Source: Acanthochromis polyacanthus (Eukaryota > Chordata > Actinopteri > Pomacentridae). Taken from it: 64,000 nt of DNA. The stretch covers positions 35,870,604-35,934,603 of the forward strand of contig NC_067129.1 in the NCBI RefSeq assembly GCF_021347895.1, in the 5' to 3' direction. The position numbers and the translations under genes were made by a program. Position 1 is the first letter of the stretch. Every line of letters begins with the position of its first letter. The notes below the pieces were generated by a model, which saw only the letters and a program-made list of their open reading frames with translations, was not told where the DNA came from and ran no database searches. Positions 10,846-22,711 of the stretch are shown here, in pieces.

Positions 10846-11990
10846 AGGGGGAGAGCAAGATGTCTGAGCGACCCTGAATGCAGCGCGAGCGAGGAAGATG
10901 ACAGTCGGTTCGGGGAGTAAGAGAGAAGAGGTGTGTAGCTGCTGGGTTAGCGCGACTGTATCGTTCAGTCACTGTTAATTCGAAATAAAGGCTGCAGTAT
11001 TCTTCAATAAGGTCGGGCTCCTGTGTCTTTGCCTTCTACGACTGCTGAGGAAGTGAAGGGGGTTAACCCCGAAGTAACAACAATAACTTCGGCCCTAGAG
11101 AACTGTCCTCCCCTGGGCTCCTGACCACAGTCGGGAGCTGAGCAGGAAAGGTTAACAGTGTATTCATTTGGAGTCCTGTTGATCTTCGGATCCCAGTGTT
11201 TGCTCTACATTCATTCAGCAGCGGCGGGCCACCATTCCTAAATCCTAGCCGTCACTCCTTCAAATTTCTTTCTTTTTTATTGTCGCAAATACACCACCGC
11301 CACACATCTCCGCCTTCACAGCAGAGTCCTGCACAAGTATATTTCATTTATATTTATCTGTCTACTACATTTACAGATTACTGCAACCTCAAAGTTCATT
11401 TGTCGCGATTATATTCAATATTTTAAAGCTTTTTGTAAACTCAAGCACCTTTAGCATCTCGAAAAGTGGTCTATTATGAGATGGATACACCGGCTTGAAG
11501 TGTTGCGGTGATCAGAAAACTATTTGTTGCACAATTTCCAAATAACCACGTTTTTATCCAAGCTGCCATCAGGAAGATTTTTAAAAGAAAATTTCTGCTC
11601 AACACACTCAGAGTGTTCTCATCTTCAATCACTATTCACTAAACTTTGTTGTGCGCTGACAGTGCATCCTGTGAATCTTCTTCATGGCTGGAAAACAGAC
11701 TTTAGGTTCATTAGCGCTACCTAGCTGGCTGGAGTGTTCATCAGTGTTATCGGTGTGCCAGAAATTTGGGAACTGAGAAAGGTACGGTTAAATACATTAT
11801 TTTTTTTAATGCATTATTTTTTTTATTAATTAATTAGTCAAAATTAACAAGGGCATAGAGGTAAAAAAGCGATATATGCAGTGTTGTCTTCATTTTAAAT
11901 GCCAAAAGTTTTTTGCGGCTCTCAGTGTTTTCTTTTCTGTGGGAAACGGGTCGAAATGGCTCTTTGAGTGTTAAAGGTTGCCGATCCCTG
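10479..11990. mobile_element. Non-autonomous hAT element with 8-bp TSD
   Basis: The left end CAGGGGTCGGCAACCT and the right end AGGTTGCCGATCCCTG form a 16-bp terminal inverted repeat with one mismatch, a classic hAT terminus. The 8-bp duplication ttttaaat is perfect at 10471-10478 and 11991-11998. The 1512-bp body contains a GT microsatellite at 10789-10843 and no transposase frame, so it is a deletion or non-coding derivative. Confidence 0.93.
10789..10843. repeat. (GT)n microsatellite inside the hAT element
   Basis: About 27 uninterrupted GT repeats preceded by a GA-rich run. Probably expanded after the hAT element inserted. Confidence 0.95.
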
Positions 11991-12299
11991 TTTTAAATGG
12001 ATCACACCAGTGAGGGTACAGAATTATATAATGTATGATCCAAACAAGTAGTGGTTCCTCAGATTCTGCTGAGAAACTAAACATAATTCTTACCAATTTG
12101 TAAAGCCGGAAGGCCATCTAATTGAGGAATGGTGGTATTTGGCTCCTTCATATTTTCACAGTTTTTATTTTACACCTCCAGCTGTTTAAGACAATTAAAA
12201 TGGATTTTTCACCATATGGGACCTTTACAGTATGAAGCACTGTGTTGCTCAACCATTTATTATGATTTTCTACAGGAAGCTTTCAAATCCCTGAAAACA

Positions 12300-12600
12300 A
12301 TTTCAGCAGAACCTCTAGTCCGCTGCATGGAGAGAAGCCAGTTTAGGTGGTCCGAGCATCTGTCCAGGAGGCCTTCCAGCTGCCTTACGTGCGCAGTGTT
12401 TTGGGCGTTATCAGCTGGGAGGAGACCCAGGGTGGAACCGGGATGCACTGGAGAGATTATGTTTCTCAGCTGGCTTGGGGATACTTCCTGAAAGAGCTTA
12501 AAAAGGGAGTTCTGGGCAGCTCTGCTTAGGTCGCTGCCTCTGCAACCCAGACCTGGATAAGGAGTAGAAAGTGGAAGGATGGATAGACGAATTGGGTTGT
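12300..12600 (+). mobile_element. LINE 3'-end fragment (C-terminus of a non-LTR retrotransposon ORF2)
   Basis: A frame starting near 12347 reads a degraded form of the C-terminal tail common to many fish non-LTR retrotransposons. The residues HWRDYVSQLAWGY are followed by a short acidic/basic run and LGSSA before a stop. The nucleotides after it (gacctggataaggagtagaaagtgga, ending in ggatggatag) resemble the usual 3' UTR with GGAT repeats. No upstream reverse transcriptase domain is present, so this is a 5'-truncated copy. I cannot name the clade with confidence. Confidence 0.55.
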
Positions 12601-15600
12601 AATAAGTCAATGTCAGCCATAAAAGCTATCACTGTTGTCAGCCAAAAAAAATCCATGCTTGTCGAAAATTACTGCAAATTTGCAAGTAGTAAATCTGCGG
12701 TTATTACCAAAATGTGTATTTGCTGTACAAGGTTGAAAGGCCCAGCAGCTGTAAGTGTGACATTATGAGAGTCAAATGTAGCACAAGAGATACAAAACAT
12801 GCTGGAAATAAGCTTAAAATTGATTGCGCTGCATCAACCCAAAAGGAAAAGTTGCTCACTGGCATCATGATAAACTATGGTTTCACAGCATAACACACTA
12901 ACAGCTGCTCATTTAGCTTAAGCAGCATCAGTCGATGCAGTCAATAGCAGCAAAAATGCTGCACCTACCACAGGGAGACATTTTAGCCTCATCTATGGCT
13001 TCCTGCCCTGCACAGTCTGTCCGTTTTTATGTTTATTTGTCAGGAAACAAGTGCGAAACCCTTAATCTCAAGCAATAAGAAGAGGCACTTTGAATCAGAT
13101 TCAGGCACCAGCTGTTATCTGTCTGTAGTCCCTTAGCAGGTAGACACAAACACCACTAAGTAAATGTTAAGGTAAGGAAATAGTGTATTTGAAGTCCAGG
13201 GATGTGAATATTGACACAAAGAATATTGATTTTACCATTCAGAAAGTAACATCAGTCATGACTGAAGAGATGCTACATGGAACGTAACTGATTGTTTATT
13301 AAACTTCTGGTTAAAATATTGAGGACAATTGATTTTTAGGGGCAGCTGCCTTTTTAAAAATTGAAATAAGCTGAATTTGGTTAAAGCTCAATATCATATT
13401 TCCTCATATTTTAATCATACTTGTTTCTTTTTTAACATTTTGTATTTATTTTTGATAAAGGTAGTAGAGATAGAAAGTGTGGGAAAACAGTTTACACTTT
13501 AAATTTTAAAATGGAACTTAGAAATGGAAGTATCATTGATTTTGTCAAACTACAAATGTAAAATCCCCTCATATCTTATTTGTCAAGCAGTTATGGGGTC
13601 TAGTACATATGGTTGGACAATAAATTCATTTATAAATGAAAATGAAATCATGATCATTTGAAACAGGTCAATGAACAAATTCAGGATTTATGCACCATGT
13701 GTGGTTCAGAACTTTTTCTTCTGAACCCCAAAACCTGCAAAGGTGTTGCAGGAGCATGTTATCTTTAAAAAAAACAATAACAATAAAAATTGCTACATTT
13801 GTCAGAGCCAGCAACTGTTAAAAAAAAAATTAAAACTGTCCAATTTTTATTTTTGACAACCAATTCTAAGCTTAGAATCATGATATTTCATCAAAATCAT
13901 TATACTCTACTTGTCACATTAAAAAATGTTAAAAAAAAAAAAAAAAAAGTAGTTTGCACTAATCACATTCAGTAAAAAACAAAAAATTCCACATTCCTTG
14001 ATGCAATCAAGGTGCCATTAATAAATCAGCTCTCTCCTTCAAAAATTCAGGGACTTTTCGGCTGAACTGCCGGCAAACTGTGTTTACAAAGAGCAGATAT
14101 GAGAAAAAACACTTTGAAAATGGATAAAGTAAAATATCTATAATATGTAGAGCAACTATTTCGCCAATATATGTAACACCTGGCCACTTGAAGAAATGTT
14201 TGATATGGTGATGGAATTTTTTTAAAATTGTGATCCAATAAATTAGAAATAACTTTAGTTTTTTCTTACATTTTAGTAATTTATGGCATTATAGCTGTGT
14301 CATAGTGCACATTAGACATTTTTTTAATTCTCTCCACTTCTAGCCATGGTTGTGCTGTTTCCATAAAGGTGCATGACTTTAGAATGCAGTTATAAATGAT
14401 CCCACAGTGAGTAAAAACAGCAGCAGCAAAACACCCAGAAACTGCTTGGTATTCAAAGGGTTAAACTGCCGACCACATGCAGAGAACATAAGCTTTTAAT
14501 AATCATAATTTAAACATTATTTCTTTATTGATCTTGGCACAATAACTGAGGTATGACTTTTAAAAATGAAACTGCTTATCACAACGCCGTATCTGTCAGA
14601 CATTTCCCCAAACCGTTCAGCCGTAGTAGTAATAATACAGAAGCATAATTTTAATCAAGTGTCAGACATTCAAGTATTCTTCTTGGAAAGTGGAAAATAT
14701 CTGTCAACTCTGTCCCACTGTGACACTTTTGTGCAGCAACAAAAGCTGATTCAGAATTTCCTGCTTTCAACATGCAGCTCCATTTGTCTTCTGTTATAAC
14801 AGAGAACAATCCCATCCCATTTGGGGTCCGACTTCAGGGCAAACCAAAATGTCATGAACCGGCTCTTCCCTCAGGACGGTCTGACATAAAACATGCTTGT
14901 GTGTGTGTTTTCCATGTGTGTGTGTGTGTTGCTTCAACCAGCAGTCCCCCTTGGCATCGACATCCCTATAATGGGGAGCAAAGGGGGGCTGGGGAGGGGA
15001 TGAAGGAGGTGGAAAGGAAGCAGGGTTGCCAGAGCACAGGTTAATCCACTAATTGGGAGCAAAGGGAGACGGGTTGCCAGATTGTGATGGCCACCAGGAG
15101 GGGCCGTTTAAGGGGGACATCTGTTCCTGCTGGAGAACAGCCGCCCTCACAGCTCCCCAGTTTCCTCGCTGACACTCATCTTCTTCCTACACAAACCTGA
15201 CAGTGACGGCCCAACCTCCTCCAGAGTCTCGTGTCACGTCCAACTCCTTTTTCCTCCAACCGGATCAAAAGCTAGGCTCAGCATGGAAAAGCACAAAAGC
15301 TGATTTCTTTTTTAGTTTCCTTCAGATCGGAAGGAGGCTGTCTTGACAGGCACGTTGGGGCCAACTAAAGCCAGTTTGCGATTCAAAATTAGCAATTATG
15401 TGCAATATGCTTTAGCACTTCACGTGTGCCATATTTCAGTCTGGAAAACATCTGCTTTGATTCAAGCAGCAAACCTATTCAGGAGCCGTTAAACTGACAC
15501 TTGAATAAGATTTCTAGCGCACAAAGCGTTATTGTAGTAATGCAAAGTGATCAATTTAGATCCAGAACTGCACAAAAACAGCCATGAGAGCCATGTTTTC

Positions 15601-17641
15601 AGTCTCATATGACAAACTGCAGCAACTCTTCAGAGAATGATTGAAATGTTTAACCTTTAGATGCTCAAGTGGGTCAAAAATGACCTGTTGAGGTTGTTTT
15701 CTTGCAATATCTTTATAATGAAAACTTTTTATCATTTTATTTTCCAGCTATTCCTTAAAAGACTTGTATTTGATATCATTCCATTTGCATTTTTAAGTTA
15801 CCTTTTATACTTTTAAAGAAATTTTTGTTTCAGTATTACTACCCCAAGCACTAATAATATCAAACAAGAGGTGATGCACAAATTTGGAGTGACGGAGAAC
15901 AACAGCAGCTGGAGGAAAAGAGTGGAAAAATGTCAACAAAATGGATGTTAACATTCTTCTGTTGCTGTTCTGTGTAATATTCTTTATCAATTATCAAAAT
16001 GTTCAAAATCTATTATAAAGTAAAAAAAAAAAAGATATTTCAAACATGAAATCATTCTTGTATGGGCAAAAATATAACACAAACAATAATACAAAATTAT
16101 TACTCTCAACCAAAATGACAAAAATTGTATAAGAACACATTGATTCTTAAACAGGTCCTTTTTGACCTACTTATGGAAGAGTGTAGGGTCCAATTACACG
16201 TGCAGTTAAGGGCTAATTGAATTTTCATTGTTACATTATTGTTGCAGCAGAGTTTTGCACCTTGCAAATGATGCAAGGTACATAACTGTTGCCGATTCAG
16301 TTCAGTTTGTTCCACTGAGAAGATCAGATCTCTACCTCCTGAGTATTTATTGTGCCTTTCCTCTTATTTTCTAAAGTTCTTTTTTAAAAGAAAATTATTT
16401 TGCATTTGACTGCACATTTTGTAAGAGCATTTGGAAAATTGAAGCTCTTGAATCTTGAATTTTGATGCGCCTGCAACAAGTGGGGAAGAATGCTCAATAG
16501 CAAATGCAAGATGTAAAATATTTAAAATGTAGCTTCATGGGGTATAAAATGGATTCAATGTGTTTTTTGAGGCCTCAAGGAGGCATGATGCATTTGGGTA
16601 ATGAATACTGAATGAAAAAACAAGCTGTTTACTGGAGAAGTCCAATCTACCTTAAAGAAACGTTTTACCCGTGCAATGTGAGATGAACATAGAAAACCTG
16701 TTTGTTTGGCGTTTGGGTTAAGTCTCAACAAAACTTTATCGGCAAGTATGAGTTCTTTATCCGGCTATGAAGCACAGAGAAGAGTTGGTTCTAGGCAGTT
16801 CTGCAAAAACTGTGTTTAATGACAACAGTCTGATCAAAAACATATATTTCTTTTGCCTTTACCGTTTCTACAATATGTGGAAATTACAACCATGCTATGG
16901 CTACAATTAGTGAAAGATCTTAGTTGTGGCAAATGCACAATGATTAAGGTTTGGTTCTGGCTATGCAACTAAAGAGAAAAGTTGTGGTTATGAACAATGA
17001 CTAGAGGTCCTCTCTAGTTAGTTTGTAGCATCAAAAACTTATATTTCTGCCTGTTGGAGATATTTTTGTCCACCAGTTAGTTTGTTTTGTGCAATAATTT
17101 CTAGTGGAATTTCTGTCTTTGGAAAAATAAGTTCTTTGCATTTACTATTTCACATCAATGACAAATTCATTCATTGTTGTTGACTTTTAAATCCCAAACT
17201 TTTGCACATATATCTATGTTTGACATGTTAAGGAAAAAAGATCCACTCTTGTCGGAGGCGTTGCTGTATCTATGAGTGTTTGAGTGTTTGAGTGTTTTTT
17301 CAAAATAAAAATCTGTTGATTTTTGCTTGTGTTCAAAATATTGATGGGGATGTGTTTGCTGTGTCACTGCTAAAATCTACACCTGTGCTGAACCTATAAT
17401 GTGAATCATGGTGCTGTCCAATTTTGCTATACTTATTCATGGACCTTTTAACATTTTTTGACTTTTTTTCTTTTATTGTTAGGAAAATATTTAGTTGGAT
17501 AAAAATAAACATTTGTGTTGATAAAGTGAAGAGTGGTTATTGAGTACATACAATAGATACTTATATGGAACATTATTAAGCACTGTGATGCAAAAAACAA
17601 AATGATAAAGCTTAAAATTAAATTGAATGTTTTACTTTCAG
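12601..17641. other. Intron upstream of the first visible gria4 exon, no feature recognised
   Basis: About 5 kb of mostly AT-rich sequence. Small TG runs occur near 14895-14930 and an A-run at 13930-13948. I find no exon, RNA gene or complete transposon. The final bases, ttttactttcag, provide a pyrimidine-rich splice acceptor for the exon at 17642. If the preceding gria4 exon, expected to end ...DTDR, were within the window it should have been visible as a tyrosine/aspartate-rich conserved frame, and I did not find it. Confidence 0.5.
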
Positions 17642-17826
17642 GATATGCCATCCTGCAGGCCATTATGGAGAAGGCTGGACAGAACAACTGGCAGGTCAGC
17701 GCCATCTGCGTGGAAAACTTCAATGACGCCAGCTACCGGCGACTGCTGGAGGACCTGGACCGGCGACAGGAGAAGAAGTTTGTCATTGACCTGGAAGCCG
17801 AGCGGCTGCAGAACATGTTGGAACAG
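17642..17826 (+). CDS. gria4: gria4 exon (amino-terminal domain, part 1 of 6 visible)
   Basis: This 185-bp exon encodes residues [18 protein letters not shown] through RLQNMLEQ of the extracellular amino-terminal domain of an AMPA receptor subunit, a ligand-gated cation channel of excitatory synapses. The acceptor is ttttactttcag|GA and the donor CAG|gtgatg. The first two bases complete a glycine codon begun in the preceding exon, and the exon ends on a codon boundary. The words [14 protein letters not shown] and [12 protein letters not shown] fit GluA4 and not GluA1, 2 or 3 as I remember them. One oddity is that the cysteine I recall after FVID in all four mammalian subunits is leucine here (DLEAER). 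In usual AMPA receptor numbering this is about exon 4. The preceding exons are not visible. The donor is only 30 bases from the first unit of a large repeat array. Confidence 0.93.
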
Positions 17827-17856
17827 GTGATGTACCCACAAAAACAGCGTTTAGTT

Positions 17857-18272
17857 AGGGTCCGAGCACCGAGGGTGCCGAGGTAAGGCGGTGCAAGGGC
17901 ACCGACTATCCAAGGCACCAGCGGTGCCTAGGACCATATTGAAACCCTGGGGTTTATTAGGGTCCGAGCACCGAGGTTGCGAAGGACAGGCAGTGCAAGG
18001 GCACCGACTGTCCAGGGCACCAGCGGTGCCAAGGACCCTATTGAAACCCTAGGGTTTATTATTAGGGTCCGAGCACCGAGGGTGCCGAGGACAGGCGGTG
18101 CAAGGGCACCGACTGTCCAAGCCACCAGCTGTGCCAAGGACCCTATTGAAACCCTAGGGTTTATTATTATTAGGGTCCGAGCACCGAGGGTGCGAAGGAC
18201 AGGCAGTGCAAGGGCACCGACTGTCCAAGGCACCAGCGGTGCCCAGGACCCTATTGAAACCCTAAGGTTTAT
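17857..18272 (+). repeat. Cluster of four ~80-bp dyad units (S1-S4) separated by TTATT spacers
   Basis: Copies begin at 17857, 17959, 18064 and 18172. Each runs agggtccgagcaccg ... cggtgccaaggaccct and is followed by attgaaaccctagggttta and ATT repeats. The outer arms are near-complementary. An inner pair, ggacaggcggtgc against gcaccgactgtcc, gives 12 of 13 pairs, so the whole unit can fold into one extended hairpin. The first unit starts 30 bases after the splice donor of the gria4 exon at 17642-17826. Confidence 0.85.
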
Positions 18273-18292
18273 TTTTATTATTTTTTTTTTTC

Positions 18293-20577
18293 TCCCGTAA
18301 AATAAATTGGCTTTTTGGCGGCCTTATCATACTCCAAAACGCGTGAAATTTGGCATGCACATCAGGACTGGCGAAAAATTTGATATTTCATGGGAGTTGC
18401 GCATGCACGTGGCAAAATGGCTCTATAGCGCCACCTGCAAACTTGAAAAAGTAGTCATTAGGCCAACTGCCACAATGTTTCATGTACAGCTACAATATTT
18501 GGTGGGCATATGCACCACATCAGGACACACCAAAAAGTCAATTACAGCCACGCCCTAAACCCAACAGGAAGTCAGCCGTCTTCAATTTGCTGTAAATTTT
18601 TCAAAATTAATTTCTCCCGGCAAATGAATTGCCTTTTTGGCGGCCTTATCATATCCCAAAACGCGTGAAATTTGGCGTGCACATCAGGACTGGCGAAAAA
18701 TTTAATGTTTTATGGGAGTTGCACATGTGTGTGGCAAAATGGCTCTATAGCGCCACCTGCAAACTTGAAAAAGTGGTCATTAGGCCAATTGCCACAATGT
18801 TTCATTTACAGCTACAATATTTGGTGGGCATATGCACCACATCAGGACACACCAAAAAGTCAATCACAGCCACACCCTAAACTCAACAGGAAGTCGGCCA
18901 TCTTGAATTTGCTGTACATTTGTCAAAATTAATAGCTCCTAGGGGGTAAGTCTGAGAGAACTGAAATTTGGCCAGTACATGCACCAGACCTTCCTGATGA
19001 AAAGTTATCAAAAACCCAACCAGAAGCCAAAAGGTGTGGCCATGGCGGAGACTCAAAAAACTGATCCTTCGCCATGAAACAGGAAGTGGTGTCTAATTCT
19101 TCTGAACATGCTCCAATCTGCCTGAAACTTTACATGTATGATGACAGTCCTGTCCTGATGTCATCCACATAGGGATATTCATTGACAGTCATAGCGCCAC
19201 CTTGTGGTTTCAGGAAATAGACTTTGTTTACACTTTCATGCCCTATTGTTACCCGGTTGATCATATTCACTTCAAATGCGGTGACAACAGCCTGAACACA
19301 TTGATGATGCATCCCAGTGAAAATGGTGGCTTGTCATCAAAGGGCGTGTCTGTGGCGGCCAAACCAATTTCGATGTTTCGCCATGAAACTTTAACGATTC
19401 ATATCTCAGCTGAACAAGATCCTATCTGCCCCAAACTTCACATGATGGACACCAGGTCCAGTCTGAACACATCCACACTCATAAATTCTGAAAAAGTCAT
19501 AGCGCCACCTGTTGGTAATAGTAAGTTTAAGGCCTTATATTTTCAGGTACAATGGCCCCAAACTTGGTGATATCATGCTGAAAAATGGTCAGTCGAGTCT
19601 TCACCTCTTGACAATCCCACACTGTGAATGGTGTGACATTTCATGCAACGCTGTTGCCGTAGCAACCAAATATCGCCATGAAAAACAACGTGCTGTTTGA
19701 CAGGTTAGGAATACTCCAATGCTCACAAAAATTACCACACACATCACCATTGACCCAAGGAACAACACTGTATGCATCTCGGCACTGCACATGCTATAGC
19801 GCCCCCTACAAGTATTTTTAACAAACAGCCCCCCCAGCACGTTTCACCTACATCCATGAAATTTGGGAGGCTTATAGAGCACATCAGGACGCACAAAAAA
19901 AGCCTCTTGGAGCCATGCCCTAAATCCAACAGGAAGTTGGCCATCTTGGATTAATTGTGAGATTTTTCATGATTTTTCTCATTTTTGAGAGTTAATACCT
20001 CCTCGGGGATAATTCTAGGAGACCTGAAATTTTGTCAGTCCACACAGCAGGACTTGGTGATGAAAAGTTATCAAAAGTTCAACCAGAAGCCAAATGGTGT
20101 GGCCATGGCGACCATCAGAGTTTTGATGCTTCACCATGAAACAACAGCTGCTGTATAACTGTCCTCTGAATGCACCGATCTGCCTCAAACTTTACATGTG
20201 TAATCACACTGTAACATACCCTTTCAGTCGTGGCGCCACCTGTTGGATGGACAGGAAATGCTTTATAAGTAGCCTATACATGTTCCAATCAGCCTTAAAC
20301 TTTACATGACTGATCAGAGTCCAACCCTCATCACATCCACTGTTTGAAATACACTCTCAGTCGCAGCGCCACCTGGTGGGTAGACAGGAAATGCTTTATA
20401 ACTGCTCTGAACATGCTTCTGTCTGGCTGAAATTTTACATGTATGGTCAGACTCTGGTCCAGATGCGATTCAGAGGCCGACATACACACTCAGTCACAGC
20501 ACCACCTGGTGGATGCGAGTAGATTCGCCGACCAGCGTGGATGCGAGGACCCGTCCATCGCTGCTTGAAGCTTTAAT
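18293..20577 (+). repeat. Composite repeat monomer A1 (2.29 kb)
   Basis: It begins with ctcccg and ends cgaggacccgtccatcgctg...gctttaatt like its siblings. It opens with two copies of a ~325-bp leading module (about 18293-18612 and 18613-18930) that starts ttggctttttggcggcc. The remainder is built from recurring phrases: agcgccacctg, aacaggaagt.ggccatctt, gaaaagttatcaaaa, ggccatggcg, cgccatgaaac and aaactttacatg. The short open frames found throughout are by-products of the repeat and shift between copies. One exact CTCF-consensus match on the minus strand lies at 20365-20379. Confidence 0.85.
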
Positions 20578-20590
20578 TTTTTTCTTTTTT

Positions 20591-22711
20591 CTCCCGGCAA
20601 ATAAATTGGCTTTTTGGCGGCCTTATCATATCCCAAAACGCATGAAATTTGGCGTGCACATCAGGACTGGCGAAAAATTTGATATTTTATTGGAGTTGTG
20701 CATGTGTGTGGCAAAATGCCTCAATAGCGCCACCTGCAAACTTGAAAAAGTAGTCATTAGGCCAACTGCCACAATGTTTCATTTACAGCTACAATATTTG
20801 GTGGGCATATGCACCACATCAGGACACACCAAAAAGTCAATGACAGCCACGCCCTAAACCCAACAGGAAGTCGGCCATCTTGAATTTGCTGTGAATTTGT
20901 CAAAATTAATTTCTCCCGGCAAATGAATTGCCTTTTTGGCGGCCTTATCATATCCCAACACGCGTGAAATTTGGCATGCACATCAGGACTGGCAAAAAAT
21001 TTGATATTTTATGGGAGTTGCGCATGTGTGTGGCAAAATGGCTCTATAGCGCCACCTGCAAAATTGAAAAGTGGTCATTAGGCCAACTGCCACAATGTTT
21101 CATTTACAGCTACAATATTTGGTGGGCATATGCACCACATCAGGACACACCAAAAAGTCAATCACAGCCACGCCCTAAACCCAACAGGAAATCGGCCATC
21201 TTGAATTTGCTGTACATTTGTCAAAATTTATAGTTCCTAGGGGGTAAGTCTGAGAGAACTGAAATTTGGCCAGGACATGCACCAGACCTCTCTGATGAAA
21301 AGTTATCAAAAACTCGGCCAGAAAACCAAAAGGTGTGGCCATGGCGGAGCCTCAAAATACTGATCCTTCGCCATGAAACAGGAAGTGGTGTCTAATTCTT
21401 CTCAACATTCTCCAATCTGCCTGAAACTTTATATGTATGATGACAGTCCTGTCCTGATTTCATCCACATAGGGATATTCATTGACAGTCATAGCGCCACC
21501 TTGTGGTTTCAGGAAATAGACATCGTTTACACTTTCATGCCCTGTTGTTACCCGGTTGATCATATTCACTTCAAATGCGGTGACAACAGCCTGAACACGT
21601 TGATGATTCATCCCAGTGAAAATGGTGACTTGTCATCAAAGGGCGTGTCTGTGGCGGCCAAACCAATTTCGATGTTTCGCCATGAAACTTTAACGATTCA
21701 TATCTCAGCTGAACACCTGCCCTTTCTGACAGGTTAGGAATACTCCAATGCTCACAAAAATTACCACACACATCACCATTGACCCAAGGAACAACACTGT
21801 ATGCATCTCGGCACTGCACATGCTATAGCGCCCCCTACAAGTATTTTTAACAAACAGCCCTCCCAGCACGTTTCACCTACATCCATGAAATTTGGGAGGC
21901 TTATAGAGCACATCAGAGCGCACAAAAAAAGCCTCTTGGAGCCATGCCCTAAATCCAACAGGAAGTTGGCCATCTTGGATTAATTGTTAGATTTTCGATG
22001 ATTTTTCTCATTTTTGAGAGTTAATACCTCCTTGGGGATAATTCCAGGAGACCTGAAATTTTGTCAGTCCACACAGCAGGACTTGGTGATAAAAAGTTAT
22101 CAAAATTTTAACCAGAAGCCAAATGCTGTGGCCATGGCGACCATCAGAGTTTTGATGCTTGGCCATGAAACAACAGTTGCTGTATGACCAGAGCCGTCAC
22201 TGGGTTTTAAGGACGGGGGGGCTAAGCCCCAAGGAGATCCCCCCAGGAGATGCACAGGGTCTGCATAACTATCCACTGCATGCTCCAATGTGCCTCAGGC
22301 TTTACTTGTATAATCACACTCCAATCCTGATCACATCCATAGGCCAACATACACTCTCAGTCGCGGCGCCACCTGTTGGATGGACAGGAAATGCTTTATA
22401 AGTAGCCTGTACATGTTCCAATCAGCCTGAAACTTTACATGACTGATCAGAGTCCAAACCTGATCACATCCACTGTTTGAAATACAGTCTCAGTCGCAGC
22501 GCCACCTGGTGGATGGAAAGGAAATGCTCTATAACTGCTCTGAACATGCTCCAATCTGGCTGAAATTTTACATGTATGATCAGACTCTGGTCCAGATGCG
22601 AATCAGACGCCGACATACACTCTCAGTCACAGCGCCACCTGGTGGACGTGCGTGGATTCACCGACCAGCGTGGATGCGAGGACCCGTCCATCGCTGCTTG
22701 CAGCTTTAATT
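20591..22711 (+). repeat. Composite repeat monomer A2 (2.12 kb), with a deletion and a small insertion
   Basis: The architecture matches A1, with two leading modules. Relative to A1 it lacks about 0.27 kb at 21715 (the part corresponding to about 19422-19690). It carries an extra ~75 bases at about 22190-22265 containing gacgggggggctaagcccc, a short palindromic insert absent from sibling monomers. Exact CTCF-consensus matches lie at 22498-22512 and 22631-22645. There is no dyad-unit cluster between A1 and A2. Confidence 0.85.

Noticed and set aside
12260..12610. Minus-strand 116-residue frame as a gene
   Set aside because: It is the complement of a LINE 3' coding remnant on the + strand.
17602..17641. 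Extension of the gria4 exon upstream in the same open frame
   Set aside because: The frame is open by chance. The acceptor ttttactttcag and similarity to GluA4 begin at 17642, and the upstream residues ([12 protein letters not shown]) have no counterpart in the family.
17857..18272. Resemblance of evenly spaced dyad units to a CRISPR array
   Set aside because: The genome is vertebrate, units are ~80 bp with simple ATT spacers, and spacers are not unique sequences.
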